A DNA stretch of 64,000 nucleotides from Stratiolaelaps scimitus (GCA_019614645.1 JABWDB010000012.1:7626001-7690000); one strand, 5' to 3'; positions 13,901 to 21,636 are shown, counted from the stretch's first letter. Translations and numbers: made by a program. The notes: generated from the sequence alone by a model not told the origin.

Positions 13901-16900
13901 AATGCCGCGGATATCAGAATCGCCGGCAAGGAGCCTATGAAGAGTTGCCTGTTCAGATTGCTGGCCCATTGATAACCCCCTGCAATACGTAGAGAGGGTT
14001 TAGAAACAGCTGGAATCGTCTAGCTATGTCCATATATATTCTATGTAGTTTTGACTCGATCACCTTTAACAAAGACGTTTGTCCGTATGCTAAAGACCGT
14101 CTTGTTAAAGGTGATCGTAGGATGTGTGACGTGTATTAAAGAAATGTTTGAGGCGTGTGGCTAATACTGAACACGCTGCATACTATCCTACGATTTATGC
14201 AACCATATTGTGCAAAATAGGTGGACCGAGATGATGGTCGACTTCACACCCCTGCCTTCGCCTTCCCCATATATTATAGTTACTCGAGCTTAAGATTTTG
14301 TCCGATGTTGTGAGGTTCTATTGCTTATGGTTGTTCACTTTTCAGGTTGTCGATATTGACTATCTAATACCTGGAACGAATAACGAGCTCATGATATGGC
14401 CTGTGGGATCTGTGATGCGTACCAAACCAGGATCGCTGTGGCCTGAAGGTGCAGAGGCCGTAAAGGGCCCGCCCTTTTTTACCACCTTCGTCACCCACAT
14501 ATATGGGGAGAAAGGTAACGAAAGCTTGTGAAAATAGACAAAGCTTTTGATCGGCTTTGGTGGTTCGGGGAAGCGCCATGGCGGCTTGGCGAGCTGCTCA
14601 TATTGAGTGGTTTAGTTGATTCTCTTGGTCGTTGAACAATTGGGCATATCTTTGTGGCAATCCCTACTAGTGTCCGCAGCGGGTCTCCAAGGTGCGAAGC
14701 CTGTAGTGTCTAGGTTAATGTAGGTAAGGGAAGTCGGTAAACTTGTTCTATAACTTCTCTAAAAGTTGGCTCTGATTGTATTAATGACACTGTGTTGTTG
14801 CTGAGTTGACTTCCGTGTCTATTTGGATGATGGCTGAAGTGTTTATGAGACAGAACACCAGGCAGTGCCTGAAACTATTGGACAATGATTTGAAGTTGTG
14901 GTTGATCTGTTATATTGACCGAGAGGCATTCGACGCTGGTAGCAGAAATATTCAATGGGAGTTGTTCACACTAGTTGAGCATGTTAATACAAACGGCTTA
15001 AATATAAGCCGTTTTAGTCGGAATTATTATGTTAATAGTGCGTTTCTCATGTTAGATAAACCGGATTACTATGTGGATGCGGATGAGTTTACGGCTACCG
15101 TTCGGCGAAACGACCAGTTGAGCCGATACAACATTTCTGATTCCGAGAATCTTTGGATCAAACTTGAACACTTCGACGAACGCGTCTTCCTAAAGAGAGT
15201 CTACCGCCTAGGACCGGTGATGGATTTACCGCCTATTATTATTATTACGTAGTACTGGTTTTGTATGATAGGTATCGATGATGTATCGATCTGGCATATA
15301 TCCACATGCTTATATCGACAATGCATGTGGATCTAGGCCAGATCCTGTTATCGAGCCCGGTGGCGTGGTGCATCCGTGTGCGCTTTACAACCGGGTTCGA
15401 TTCACACCGTTGCACATTTGCATTTAAAGGGATCTGCCTTATGATGCAATGCCGTGGATGTGGGCTGTGAATCAGCCCGATAATTTGCTGGCTGGGAGAT
15501 GGCGACAAGGTGCTAGATGTTGCTCACTATCCATCCATTTAGCTTCCTGTATCTGTACTGGTAATTATGACTGTAGTAGAAAGCTTGATAAGAAGGGCGA
15601 TCACAGAGCTCGAAATCCCACACTAGGTCCCAACTAGAGGTCAACAATCCATTGCTCGTGTCCTGATCTTGTTACTACTACTGCTCTACTTACGGACCTG
15701 TTTCTATACCCTACGTCATGTTCAACGCCCACAAGAGCATTTCGAATCAATTGTTGACTCGTGTGGGACCAAAATGTGGATCATATTTATGATCCATATT
15801 TTGCCAATATCACCTTACTGAAACTATCGTGCATACAAGTTTGTCTGGTTGTTGACTCTGAATGATCTTTATTGATCTTTCGAACCCTGCAGGACACCTT
15901 TTTGTCAGATCTTCTTCCTGGAGACGAATATGACTACATTCTATGGGCCGAGGGGAACTACAAAGAGAAACGTGTACTTGAGCACATAAAATTCAGAACA
16001 AAAGATTGCTTCGTGGACTGTGAAGGTAAGTAAAATCTTTTTTTATTACATTTACAGCTGTCATTTACAGGTGGAGGCAGCAGTCGCCACGGCGCCTTTG
16101 GCGAAACCGATTAACGAATTCAAACAACGAGCAACAATTCAACAAACAATTATATTTGCAGGTATCAAGTATACGGAACCATTGAAGATCTTGGCATTTT
16201 CCAATGCCACTTCAATTCACATTAAGGTTGAATTCGATATGGAGTGGCTTTGTGTGGATAGACGAGTCAATGGCTATATTTTGATCGAGAGTCCATCATC
16301 TAGCCTGAACAAGTTGTATGGCTTGAACGTTCGGAATATTGGAACACGCTTCGACCGAGTATTCTTCGGGGAAACCTATACGATTAAGGCGGCCGTCTAT
16401 TGCTCAACCTTCGCATTTCCCTTTAAATATTACCGCCATCATCTATATGTCAGAGGGCCAGGCAAGTAACCGGATCTTAATTAATTTCTACTATTTTTCT
16501 TAAATTCAATTTCTACTTGAGTGTATTATAAGAGTATTTCTCTCTTGTGTCACTGCCGCCTCCCGTCACAGAATTTGAATACGGGGGAGGCGGAGAGAAC
16601 CCACCAAAGGGCCCGATGCTTAGCTAGGCTAGACAATATATATATCCGAGAAAAAACGTGATCAGGAATGACCAAAGATGGACTATGAATTCAGCCAATA
16701 TATTCCAGCGTATTACCTGCCTCGATCTCCAAAGCTCGACCAGATCTGCTCTCATAACTTGAACCAAACATTTTCTGCGGATATCATGCCAGCTACCCCT
16801 GAGCCGTACGCACCAGGTAATGCTTCTCAAATTTGGATGTATCAATTAATCGCACAGATGAGTCGATGGTATGGCTTAATCAGCAAATAACCAAATTTTA

Positions 16901-18607
16901 TTTATTCCTTTACTAAGAGGGGCCTCGCTATACACTCGGATACTTTCTCCAAATCGACAACAACACCGACGGACATCGTATGGTGTATATGAATGCCCCG
17001 CGGCTTAACGGCATAGACGAGCCTGTTATGTACGAGGTCAACGAATGTGTCCACGCCTCTGGGGCAATGATATGCGATCGCGCCTTTCAAGTGCACACGC
17101 ATCCCTTAACGGTGCGGTTAATACTGAGGTGTTTCTATTTCGTGTGATATTTTTGGATTGTGTGATACGCGGGAGTGCCTGAGGCCACTCCCGTACATCA
17201 CACATACATACGTGTTGTACGACGTTTATATGCACGTATAAACGTCGTATATATATATATATATATATTACAGGTTCGTCATCATGACCATTATACCGGG
17301 GAATTTCTATCGGTGCACGTGAGGCCTGTTTACCCCGTTAGCATGGTTGCACAAGAGCCGGAACTGTCGATCGTGGAAGACGAGACAAAACAGTTCTGGG
17401 ATGAAGCCTCTCTGGGTAATAATACGCTTGTCTGATACTTAGTACACGAATTGATGCATCCAGTCATTTAAATTATTGGATGCGAGTGATTCAGAACGTT
17501 GCCGTTTGGCCATGGCCGATTATCGTTGGGTGTGTGCGTACTGCTGCACATGCGTGCTGCATATTGCAGACCGTGGAACCGATGGAAACCGGGAATCGTT
17601 TATGGGTTGGTCTTAACGGAGAAGTCCAAATTATTGTCATATTATCATACGGCACCGGTCTGTGGAGGCTTAATAATCTATCAACCCGATAATAATCTAT
17701 CTATTAGATTCTATGTTTCGCGTTCGCTTGCCTTAAGGCTGAACCATTCGAGCCCGACCGGTTGAGACTTGTGAGGTCACAAGTCACACTTTTGTACCCA
17801 GCGTCTCAAGCTGACGTCTGAATCCCGAGTATACATCGAGGTCTATTAGATTAGATCCAAATCGAATCCAAATTTTAGGGGAAGGTGAGATTTTAATTAC
17901 TTAGTAGTTCCGGTGTTGAAGCCACGCTATCAATAGGACACCCTGTTCGACGGGCTCGAAACCCTGTTTAACAGGGTTTCAAGCTGTCTCCGTTGTTGGT
18001 CGAGTCGTATCTATTGCTACCAATGGATTACCCTACTAGTGAGAACATGCACTTTCTGGTTGATCGAACGCCGAGGTTCGCGGATCAAAATGATCTTGCG
18101 AGGATAAAATCTCTTCGAGGATTGCCCGCTATGAAGTTTCCGACCTCATAGAGGTAACGTGTTAAACAGCCTTACGTCTATACTATGCAATATTGCGAGT
18201 GCTCTATTGCTCTTCCAATCCTGTCAAGAGTACGCATCTAATTATTTTCTCGCTTTGTCTGTTTTCAAACAGCTTCGTCGAAGGAACTCCGGCCCGATTT
18301 AAAGCTAGTCGATTTAACCATGGACACTGCAAGCGTGCAGGTGAAAATCGGAGATTATCTGTGTATACAGAAATACCCGAACATCACAGATGCACACCGT
18401 GCCATTCATACCTTAATCGATTATGTTACCGACTATGGTCGGTCTGGCGTAGTGGTGGTCGATCACAGTTATGTGCACACGGAATACTTCACCATCAAGC
18501 ATTTCAAACGCCACGCCAATGTTACAGTTAACGGGAATGTTACCTGTACATCGAAGGGCAAGAAGCTCCTAGCTGGATATGTGGGAATCATCAGCACAAT
18601 ATTCTGA
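1855..18607 (+). CDS. Gene 1: secreted FN3-like multi-domain protein, 27 exons
   Basis: Joined exons: 1855-1963, 2347-2622, 2927-3196, 4413-4585, 4760-4913, 5130-5302, 5649-5796, 5952-6278, 6663-6850, 7933-8056, 8582-8739, 9250-9373, 9807-10076, 10291-10481, 10810-10960, 11559-11849, 12076-12263, 13834-13988, 14221-14278, 14346-14514, 15056-15216, 15893-16025, 16162-16461, 16709-16816, 16918-17111, 17274-17415, 18273-18607. The total is 5070 nt, or 1689 residues plus TGA. All introns are GT-AG except intron 23 (GC-AG). The frame stays open throughout and the same joins work in the two other copies, which is the strongest support. The product has an N-terminal signal peptide, then a chain of FN3-like beta-sandwich modules with many N-x-S/T sequons, and no later hydrophobic segment, so secretion is inferred. 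Exons 18, 19 and 24 are the weakest joins. The biological role is unknown. Confidence 0.8.
2347..2622 (+). CDS. Exon 2 of gene 1: FN3-like module 1
   Basis: Single-exon module of 92 codons, phase 1 at both ends (acceptor TTTCAG|TG, donor GCAG|GTGAGC). Two sequons (N-V-T, N-L-S) fit an extracellular location. The beta-strand-like alternation and the F-P-P-R-T-E turn in the second half fit the module pattern, although the tyrosine corner is poorly kept. In gene 3 (43823-44098) the middle is changed: a Y-K-H-C stretch becomes C-K-R-S, which moves a cysteine by three residues. Confidence 0.78.
2927..3196 (+). CDS. Exon 3 of gene 1: FN3-like module 2
   Basis: Single-exon module of exactly 90 codons, phase 1 at both ends (acceptor TTCCAG|CG). 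The strand pair T-V-W-V-K-F in the first half and L-D-L-G-L-T-Y-T-F in the second half match the B and F strands of an FN3-like sandwich. The gene 1 donor is GTTAGT, where genes 2 and 3 have GTAAGT. Gene 1 has R-I-I-C-G-D where the other two have R-I-Y-C-G-D. Confidence 0.78.
3340..3968. repeat. Fold-back element in gene 1 intron 3
   Basis: Two arms of about 90 bp face each other. The left arm is split by a roughly 100 bp insertion here (about 3345-3366 and 3478-3540). The right arm is about 3885-3968. The core GGAAGTGGCAATATCAG on the left appears as its complement on the right. The same structure is in intron 3 of gene 2 (about 25352-25870) and gene 3 (about 44835-45365). It looks like a MITE or fold-back transposon; no coding capacity. 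Confidence 0.6.
4413..4913 (+). CDS. Exons 4-5 of gene 1: FN3-like module 3
   Basis: Two-exon module: 4413-4585 (phase 1 to 0, 173 nt) and 4760-4913 (phase 0 to 1, 154 nt). The first half carries the V-K-L-W-I-I-A-Y-P strand. The second half starts T-V-V-L-P-E-T-R-P and contains Y-Y-V-T-A-V-P, the tyrosine-corner strand. The module ends D-C-L-D-C-P-I-E-G, a paired-cysteine terminus that recurs in modules 4, 7 and 13. Donors are ACG|GTATTT and GAAG|GTATGC. The equivalents in genes 2 and 3 keep the same lengths and phases. Confidence 0.78.
5130..5796 (+). CDS. Exons 6-7 of gene 1: FN3-like module 4
   Basis: Two-exon module: 5130-5302 (173 nt) and 5649-5796 (148 nt), phases 1-0 and 0-1. Sequons N-F-T and N-V-T are present. 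The second half has G-I-D-Y-M-V as the tyrosine-corner strand and ends S-T-C-E-N-C-A-G. In gene 3 the first cysteine of this C-x-N-C pair is replaced by Arg (ACA CGC). The donor of exon 6 is a strong ACG|GTAAGT. Intron 6 of gene 1 holds a private perfect hairpin at 5512-5581. Confidence 0.78.
5512..5581. repeat. Perfect hairpin in gene 1 intron 6
   Basis: Arms of 33 bp (5512-5544 and 5549-5581) with a 4-base loop, no mismatches. The right arm alone is present, in the same place, in introns 6 of genes 2 and 3, so the left arm is a private inverted copy. Confidence 0.8.
5952..6278 (+). CDS. Exon 8 of gene 1: FN3-like module 5 (unsplit)
   Basis: Single exon of 109 codons, phase 1 to 1, acceptor TTTTCAG|TG. 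It covers both halves of the module without the internal intron. The first-half strand is F-V-D-I-Q-V-D-L. The second-half strand M-K-L-L-V-D-C-G-G sits where split modules have their tyrosine corner. The phase-1 donor is A|GTGAGT, so the joining codon is AAG rather than the usual G-initial codon. Length and phase are identical in genes 2 (27869-28195) and 3 (47341-47667). Confidence 0.78.
6663..8056 (+). CDS. Exons 9-10 of gene 1: FN3-like module 6
   Basis: Exon 9 (6663-6850, phase 1-0) and exon 10 (7933-8056, phase 0-1). Exon 10 begins L-I-E-I-P-H-G-V-E-A-G-Y-K-L-S-V, a clear pre-F-strand loop, Gly and tyrosine-corner pattern, and ends K-K-P-G without the cysteine pair. Exon 10 is 124 nt in genes 1 and 2 but 136 nt in gene 3 (49527-49662), four extra codons in the F-G loop. 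A broken copy of the exon 10 start, with its acceptor, is found downstream near 8845-8876. Confidence 0.75.
8098..8241. repeat. (TA)n-rich tract, gene 1 intron 10
   Basis: Alternating TA and ATATGT runs. Equivalents are about 29741-29790 in gene 2 and the large palindrome in gene 3. Confidence 0.7.
8582..9373 (+). CDS. Exons 11-12 of gene 1: FN3-like module 7
   Basis: Exon 11 (8582-8739, phase 1-0) and exon 12 (9250-9373, phase 0-1). The first half has L-S-V-R-V-S-W, the closest match in the protein to the FN3 B-strand tryptophan. The second half is I-A-E-V-P-V-L-P-G-I-E-Y followed by a strand, then E-C-L-V-D-C-E-G at the end. Acceptors are TTATGCAG and TATAACAG. The same lengths occur in genes 2 and 3. 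Confidence 0.78.
9807..10076 (+). CDS. Exon 13 of gene 1: FN3-like module 8 (best FN3 match)
   Basis: Single exon of 90 codons, phase 1-1. It contains V-T-G-L-D-P-W-T-I-Y-T-I-R-I, which is the canonical FN3 E-F loop and tyrosine corner (t-x-L-x-P-x-x-x-Y-x-v-x-v), and V-D-I-V-I-A-L as the B-C strands. It is the module that best supports the FN3-like assignment. In gene 1 it is one codon shorter than in genes 2 and 3 (273 nt each) because a Met-Thr pair is reduced to one residue. Confidence 0.82.
10291..10960 (+). CDS. Exons 14-15 of gene 1: FN3-like module 9
   Basis: Exon 14 (10291-10481, acceptor CTGAAG|AG, phase 1-0) and exon 15 (10810-10960, phase 0-1, donor T|GTAAGT). The first half has a D-I-F-V-H-L strand and two cysteines. 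The second has L-P-Y-H-R-L-V-D-L, then W-Y-M-F-A-V-T-P-Y. Exon 14 is 197 nt in genes 2 and 3, so gene 1 has lost two codons near its end. The exon 14 acceptor was chosen by phase; its pyrimidine tract is weaker than most. Confidence 0.7.
11559..11849 (+). CDS. Exon 16 of gene 1: FN3-like module 10
   Basis: Single exon of 97 codons, phase 1-1, acceptor CTGCAG|CC and donor T|GTGAGT. Features are G-N-G-T-D-H-S-V-D-I (sequon plus B strand), L-C-P-K-C-K-G (an internal C-x-x-C), and L-L-L-T-G-F followed by I-R-I-E-V-T-C as the E-F loop and F strand. The protein sequence is almost unchanged among the three genes, making this one of the most conserved modules. Confidence 0.8.
12076..13988 (+). CDS. 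Exons 17-18 of gene 1: FN3-like module 11
   Basis: Exon 17 (12076-12263, phase 1-0) encodes a first half with A-V-V-K-I-F-M-D as the B-C strand, ending at ACG|GTGCGT. Exon 18 (13834-13988, acceptor CTTCAG|CTG, phase 0 to 2, donor AC|GTAGAG) encodes a second half with V-P-F-Y-R-L-I-P-T-K and ends L-I-T-P-C-N-T. The phase-2 exit is unusual in this gene. It is inferred because a stop (TAG) follows at once and the site is conserved in all copies. The intervening intron holds a LINE fragment in gene 1 only. Confidence 0.6.
12398..13104 (-). mobile_element. 5'-truncated non-LTR retrotransposon (LINE), R1/I-type
   Basis: Read on the minus strand, this carries the end of a reverse transcriptase. L-G-L-Q-L-A-P-N-K (frameshift) T-E-A-I-L-L-N-G-R-K lies at about 13070-12980, then K-A-S-K-A-I-S-D-L-S-R-L-L-P, then (frameshift) E-S-I-A-L-Y-A-A-P-L-W-E-T. 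The tail has L-L-P-D-L followed by Y-P-L-A-Q-L-L-T-G-H-G near 12430-12520, which is typical of R1-like elements without RNase H. It begins just after the catalytic Y-A-D-D position, so it is 5' truncated, and it contains frameshifts. It lies in intron 17 of gene 1, antisense, and is missing from genes 2 and 3. Confidence 0.75.
14057..14117. repeat. Hairpin in intron 18
   Basis: Arms of about 20 bp (14057-14076 and 14098-14117) with a roughly 20-base loop. The same hairpin is found in gene 2 (about 34850-34910) and, with one arm mismatch, in gene 3 (about 55940-56000). Confidence 0.6.
14221..14514 (+). CDS. Exons 19-20 of gene 1: FN3-like module 12, shortened
   Basis: Exon 20 (14346-14514, phase 0-1) is secure: V-V-D-I-D-Y-L-I-P-G-T-N-N-E-L-M-I-W-P is a second-half F-strand pattern with a good acceptor after a pyrimidine tract. 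Exon 19 (14221-14278, phase 2-0, acceptor AAATAG|G, donor ATA|GTTACT) adds only 19 codons. It is the weakest exon, proposed because its phases bridge exon 18 and exon 20 exactly in all three genes. With it, module 12 has a first half of about 20 residues instead of the usual 53-65. Confidence 0.5.
15056..16025 (+). CDS. Exons 21-22 of gene 1: FN3-like module 13
   Basis: Exon 21 (15056-15216, acceptor TGTTAG|AT, donor CCG|GTGATG) and exon 22 (15893-16025, acceptor CTGCAG|GAC, donor GAAG|GTAAGT). The second half L-L-P-G-D-E-Y-D-Y-I-L-W-A is a near-perfect FN3 tyrosine corner, and the module ends D-C-F-V-D-C-E-G. Genes 2 and 3 are identical to each other in exon 21, but gene 1 differs at many residues in the last third. 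The intron holds a SINE-like repeat in all copies. Confidence 0.8.
15352..15480 (+). mobile_element. SINE-like tRNA-derived repeat in gene 1 intron 21
   Basis: A tRNA-like head with an A-box-like TGGCGTGGTGC and a B box GGGTTCGATTC, followed by a short unrelated body. Orthologous copies sit in the same intron of gene 2 (36160-36290) and gene 3 (57263-57400), so the insertion predates the tandem duplication. The shared B-box region (GGTTCGATCCCCACCG) also recurs near 350, 19033, 39270 and 63288. Confidence 0.55.
16162..16461 (+). CDS. Exon 23 of gene 1: FN3-like module 14 with GC-AG donor
   Basis: Single exon of 100 codons, phase 1-1, acceptor TTTGCAG|GT. Its 3' end is CCAG|GCAAGT, a perfect GC-type donor, conserved in genes 2 (37278/37279) and 3 (58430/58431). 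An in-frame TAA follows two codons later, so the exon must be spliced here or the protein would end. The module has the pattern R-V-F-F-G-E-T-Y-T-I-K-A-A-V-Y for E-F loop and strand. It is the most divergent module between the copies. Confidence 0.72.
16709..16816 (+). CDS. Exon 24 of gene 1: half-module, 36 codons
   Basis: A short phase 1-1 exon, acceptor ATTCCAG|CG, donor CCAG|GTAATG. It resembles only the C-terminal half of a module: F-S-A-D-I-M-P, then P-E-P-Y-A-P-G at the boundary. It may be a module that lost its first half. An alternative start after CCAAAG at 16678 (phase 0) would not fit the phase-1 exit of exon 23. Length is conserved in genes 2 (37557-37664) and 3 (58740-58847). 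Confidence 0.5.
16918..17415 (+). CDS. Exons 25-26 of gene 1: FN3-like module 15
   Basis: Exon 25 (16918-17111, acceptor TACTAAG|AG, phase 1-0, donor ACG|GTGCGG) and exon 26 (17274-17415, acceptor (TA)n-TTACAG|GTT, phase 0-1). The first half has Y-T-L-G-Y-F-L-Q-I-D and a pair of cysteines. The second has F-L-S-V-H-V-R-P-V-Y. Exon 25 contains no early ATG, so it is easily missed by ORF searches. Exon 26 is one codon shorter in genes 2 and 3. A (TA) microsatellite abuts the acceptor of exon 26. Confidence 0.75.
17570..17690 (+). pseudogene. Vestigial half-module exon in gene 1 intron 26
   Basis: After ATATTGCAG, in phase 0, the frame reads T-V-E-P-M-E-T-G-N-R-L-W-V-G-L, similar to the start of exon 5. 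No phase-1 donor is evident. Gene 3 has the same remnant from 59679, the relic after gene 2 has it from about 39899 without the AG, and gene 2 itself lacks it. Confidence 0.45.
18273..18607 (+). CDS. Exon 27 of gene 1: terminal FN3-like module and stop
   Basis: Acceptor TTCAAACAG|CT, phase 1, 111 codons then TGA at 18605-18607. It contains sequons N-I-T and N-V-T (twice), a V-Q-V-K-I B strand and two cysteines. Nothing hydrophobic enough for a membrane or GPI anchor follows. Genes 1 and 2 differ by a single residue here, whereas gene 3 (60474-60808) differs at roughly nineteen positions by eye. Confidence 0.85.
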
Positions 18608-18852
18608 GCCGGACTAGTGATGTCTCCGCCACCAGAATTGAGGCTTGCATGAGTGAACAAAGGAGCTAGTTACCCCACGTTCATGGCGAGGTAATGGACA
18701 GTGGTGGACTAACACCCATCCTTCCCTAGAACCCATAGTCCGGCGCCCAGACCTCAAAATTGGGCTGTGTGTCGGTGGTTGGTTGGATCTGCCTCGGGTC
18801 GGCACATCTTATGCAAATGCCGACAAAATTCCTATAGGATGACTTCATTCTC

Positions 18853-18858
18853 AATAAA
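18853..18858 (+). other. Candidate poly(A) signal of gene 1
   Basis: AATAAA about 250 bp after the stop codon, kept at the same spot after gene 2 (39081-39086) and, further downstream, after gene 3 (61223-61228). It falls within a sequence also related to a dispersed repeat (compare 960-1080 and 41165-41290), so it may have been supplied by that repeat. Confidence 0.4.
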
Positions 18859-19019
18859 GATAACCTAGCACCATTGCCTCTTCTGTGTACGATGGAGGTA
18901 CGGATTATTAAATGAACCCTAAGGTTGTGCGGCCGATATGAACTATCACCTATTCTTCCGTCACCTCATATATGCTGATATGTGAGCCGACAGGTGTCTT
19001 CCTGAACAGATTCCCACAG

Positions 19020-19150
19020 GCCGCCACGCTTAGGTTCGATCCCCACCGTTGCACATTTGCATTTATAATGTAACATCTGCGATCAAACCCCGTCTTAGGA
19101 CACACTGCCGAAAGCAGTTCAGCGGACGTTGGCTGAGAGTGTGCCCGGAA
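19020..19150 (+). mobile_element. SINE-like dispersed repeat after gene 1
   Basis: Same segment order as the copy at 330-450 (B-box region, poorly conserved spacer, GTTGGCTGAGAGTGTGCCC). Slightly longer because of an insertion in the middle. Confidence 0.45.
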
Positions 19151-19579
19151 ACTTTACCAAAAAAAACAGTCGGATTCCCTCAGTTCGTGCCAGTTCTGAA
19201 GTGTGCCAGTTCCGAAGTAGTTAGTCAACTTTTCTAACATGAGTTAAAAAAAATTTTTTTTTAATTTTTTTTTAAAAGGGGGGTGTTGGCATGCTATTGC
19301 ATGCCATTGCCATGACCCCCCCCCCCCGGTTATGGAACTGCTGTTGACGATGTTCAACAGCTTGATGTCATCCTTACCCATATCTCAAATCTACTTCATT
19401 CCATGGGTACAAATGACTTAAAAAGAAAAGAACCCTTTCTAGTCTACCCCTTGATGTTTTTGAGCGCACTTATGTTGCCACGGTTATTACAGAAGTAGAA
19501 CAGGCTAACATTCCTGAACCTGCACACCGGGAGTGCTACTTCTGTAGTAACCGTAACTTGGTGGGGGTTGGCTTCCAAA

Positions 19580-19637
19580 TTTTTGTTTGTCCTCCACCTT
19601 TATTTCGTATTAAATAAAGGTGGAGGACAAACAAAAA
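19580..19637. repeat. Perfect hairpin between genes 1 and 2
   Basis: Arms of 26 bp (19580-19605 and 19612-19637) around a 6-base loop. Confidence 0.75.
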
Positions 19638-20494
19638 CATTTCGCGTCTCAGCCAAATCTGCTCTCTATCCTCAATACTGTGATACCGGAATCAGACTTT
19701 ATAAGCCTACTCTAATCTGGGGCTCATTTTTATCATTAACATCAGCATCAGATAATGGTACAAGCGCCACTTTGGATCTTACCATCTGATAGAAACACAA
19801 TTCCGTCGAACCCATCTGAAAGAAACACAATTCCGTCGAGCCGGATTTGAGGCAGCGACCTAAGGATAGAGCAGGGAGGTCCCCATAGTAATACCTAAAG
19901 CTGAAGCCTGTCAGTTCAAAACAGCTGAGGGTCAGGTCGAAAAACAATTTTCTTTCCCGATTCTGTGTCCCCGGTCTGCTATTAGTCTTCTTCCAGATGT
20001 CGGTCACGAGGTCTAGGCACGAGGCAAATTTGGGCAAAGGTGAGAACTGCTGTAGTTCGGGCCTGCTGAAGGTTGCGCATGGATAGTATACCAGGAGTAG
20101 TCCCATTTGCATTGAGAAGTTCAACTGGAGCAGACCTTTATTCGTCCTAGTGTCTATGTTTAACTTAGGATCTGCGGATGGAGGCGACCGCGTGCCCCTC
20201 CACCTTAGAAAATACTCGTTATATACAACTGGCATTTTGATTGGTAGTAATATAATATATAATATTACTCGCACCTGGGTCCTCGTTGGGCTTCGTGGGT
20301 TTATTATTATTAATTTATTATGGCTGATTATAGTGGATGTTTTTACCCCTAATTTGTGCCTCTACAATATATTTTTGCATAGTTTTTGCGAAGAGTGACA
20401 CAAATATTTATCTTCGAAGGGAAATGTAGCATACCATGATAGGTATTATCTCACGTTCATAAATCGCGTTTTCGTTTTGCATGTTCTCAATCAG

Positions 20495-20815
20495 AAATGT
20501 CGAAGGGCCTCCATCCCGGCTTGAAGCTAGTCGATTAACCATGAACACAGCGAGCGTGCGGGTCAAAATCGGAGATACTCTGTGTGTACAGAAATACCCG
20601 AACATCACAGATGCACAGCCTGTCATTCACACCTTACTCAGTCATGCCACCGACTATGGTCGGTCTGGCGTAGTTGTGGTCGATCACAGTTGTGTTCACA
20701 GGGAATAGTTCACCATTATGGACTTCAGACGTCACGGCAGTGTTACAAATATGGGATATGTTTGTTAGGTCAAAAGGCTCTCCGTTGCATATTGGGGACT
20801 TAAAGCATCGACTTA
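20495..20815 (+). pseudogene. Broken copy of exon 27 after gene 1
   Basis: Starts after an intact acceptor (CTCAATCAG) and is clearly homologous to exon 27 (V-K-I-G-D-T-L-C-V-Q-K-Y-P-N-I-T-D). A TAG at 20706-20708 replaces a Tyr codon and the rest drifts. The rest of the gene it belonged to is missing. Confidence 0.7.
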
Positions 20816-20988
20816 GCATTAAAGAAACGGCGAGGTAATGGACAGTGGTAGACCAATCGACACCTTTTCAATGTTCTCTCTCTTCGAGGGTAAGGGTACT
20901 AAGCATTAAAGGAACGGCGAGGTAATGGACAGTGGTAGACCAATCGACACCTTTTCAATGTTCTCTCTCTTCGAGGGTAAGGGTACTA
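20815..20988. repeat. 87 bp tandem duplication
   Basis: Two copies, 20815-20901 and 20902-20988, differing at only about one position. They include GAGGTAATGGACAGTGG, also found in the 3' flanks of genes 1 and 2. Confidence 0.8.
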
Positions 20989-20993
20989 AACCC

Positions 20994-21175
20994 GCTAACC
21001 TGCTCTGTCCTTTGGGCACACTACTGTAAATAGGAAACGCTACCTGCTCTGTCCTTTGGGCACACTACTGTAAATAGGAAACGCTAACCTGCTCTGTCCT
21101 TTGGGCACACTACTGTAAATAGGAAACGCTAACCTGCTCTGTCCTTTGGGCACACTACTGTAAATAGGAAACCTG
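20994..21175. repeat. 45 bp minisatellite, four copies
   Basis: Four near-identical repeats of a unit containing TGCTCTGTCCTTTGGGCACA, followed by a short partial unit. A single copy of the unit is present after gene 2 (about 40578-40615). Confidence 0.8.
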
Positions 21176-21636
21176 TAAATAGGAAACCTTTCCGCTCAAC
21201 CTTCTTTGCGCTCACCTATGTAACTCATCTAGACACCCCTGAAGGTCAAACGAACAACGATCTCCCAGCCTAGCCACACAGCATTAAATTGGACGACAAA
21301 TTGCCCCTCGCTGTTCTTTGTCCCTGCGTAATGAGTCAATGTGTCCCTTAACATTTGTTACCAACAATACTTGAGCCATATCCTGGTGTTGGTTGAATAT
21401 GGCTAATGAACGATGAATATCGAAGCTCAGCGATTCATTATTCATCAGCTTTTCTATCTAGCTTGCAGCAGCCTTCTATCTAGCTTCCAACAACACACAC
21501 GCCAAAGATCGGGCGTGGATGTGGTTGGATTTGTATACACACATTATGATTGACATCATAATGTGCATAACATCACATAAGCACCAAAATGTGTCGCTGT
21601 CCGTAGTCATTACATTACCCATACCAGGTGTGTAAG

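Noticed and set aside
15352..15410. Possible functional tRNA gene (A- and B-box-like sequences)
   Set aside because: No cloverleaf with acceptor and anticodon stems could be drawn. The copies sit in orthologous introns and share a body, as SINEs do.
19699..20274. A 191-codon minus-strand open frame between genes 1 and 2
   Set aside because: No domain, no signal peptide, low-complexity repeats inside, and no equivalent after gene 2. Likely chance.
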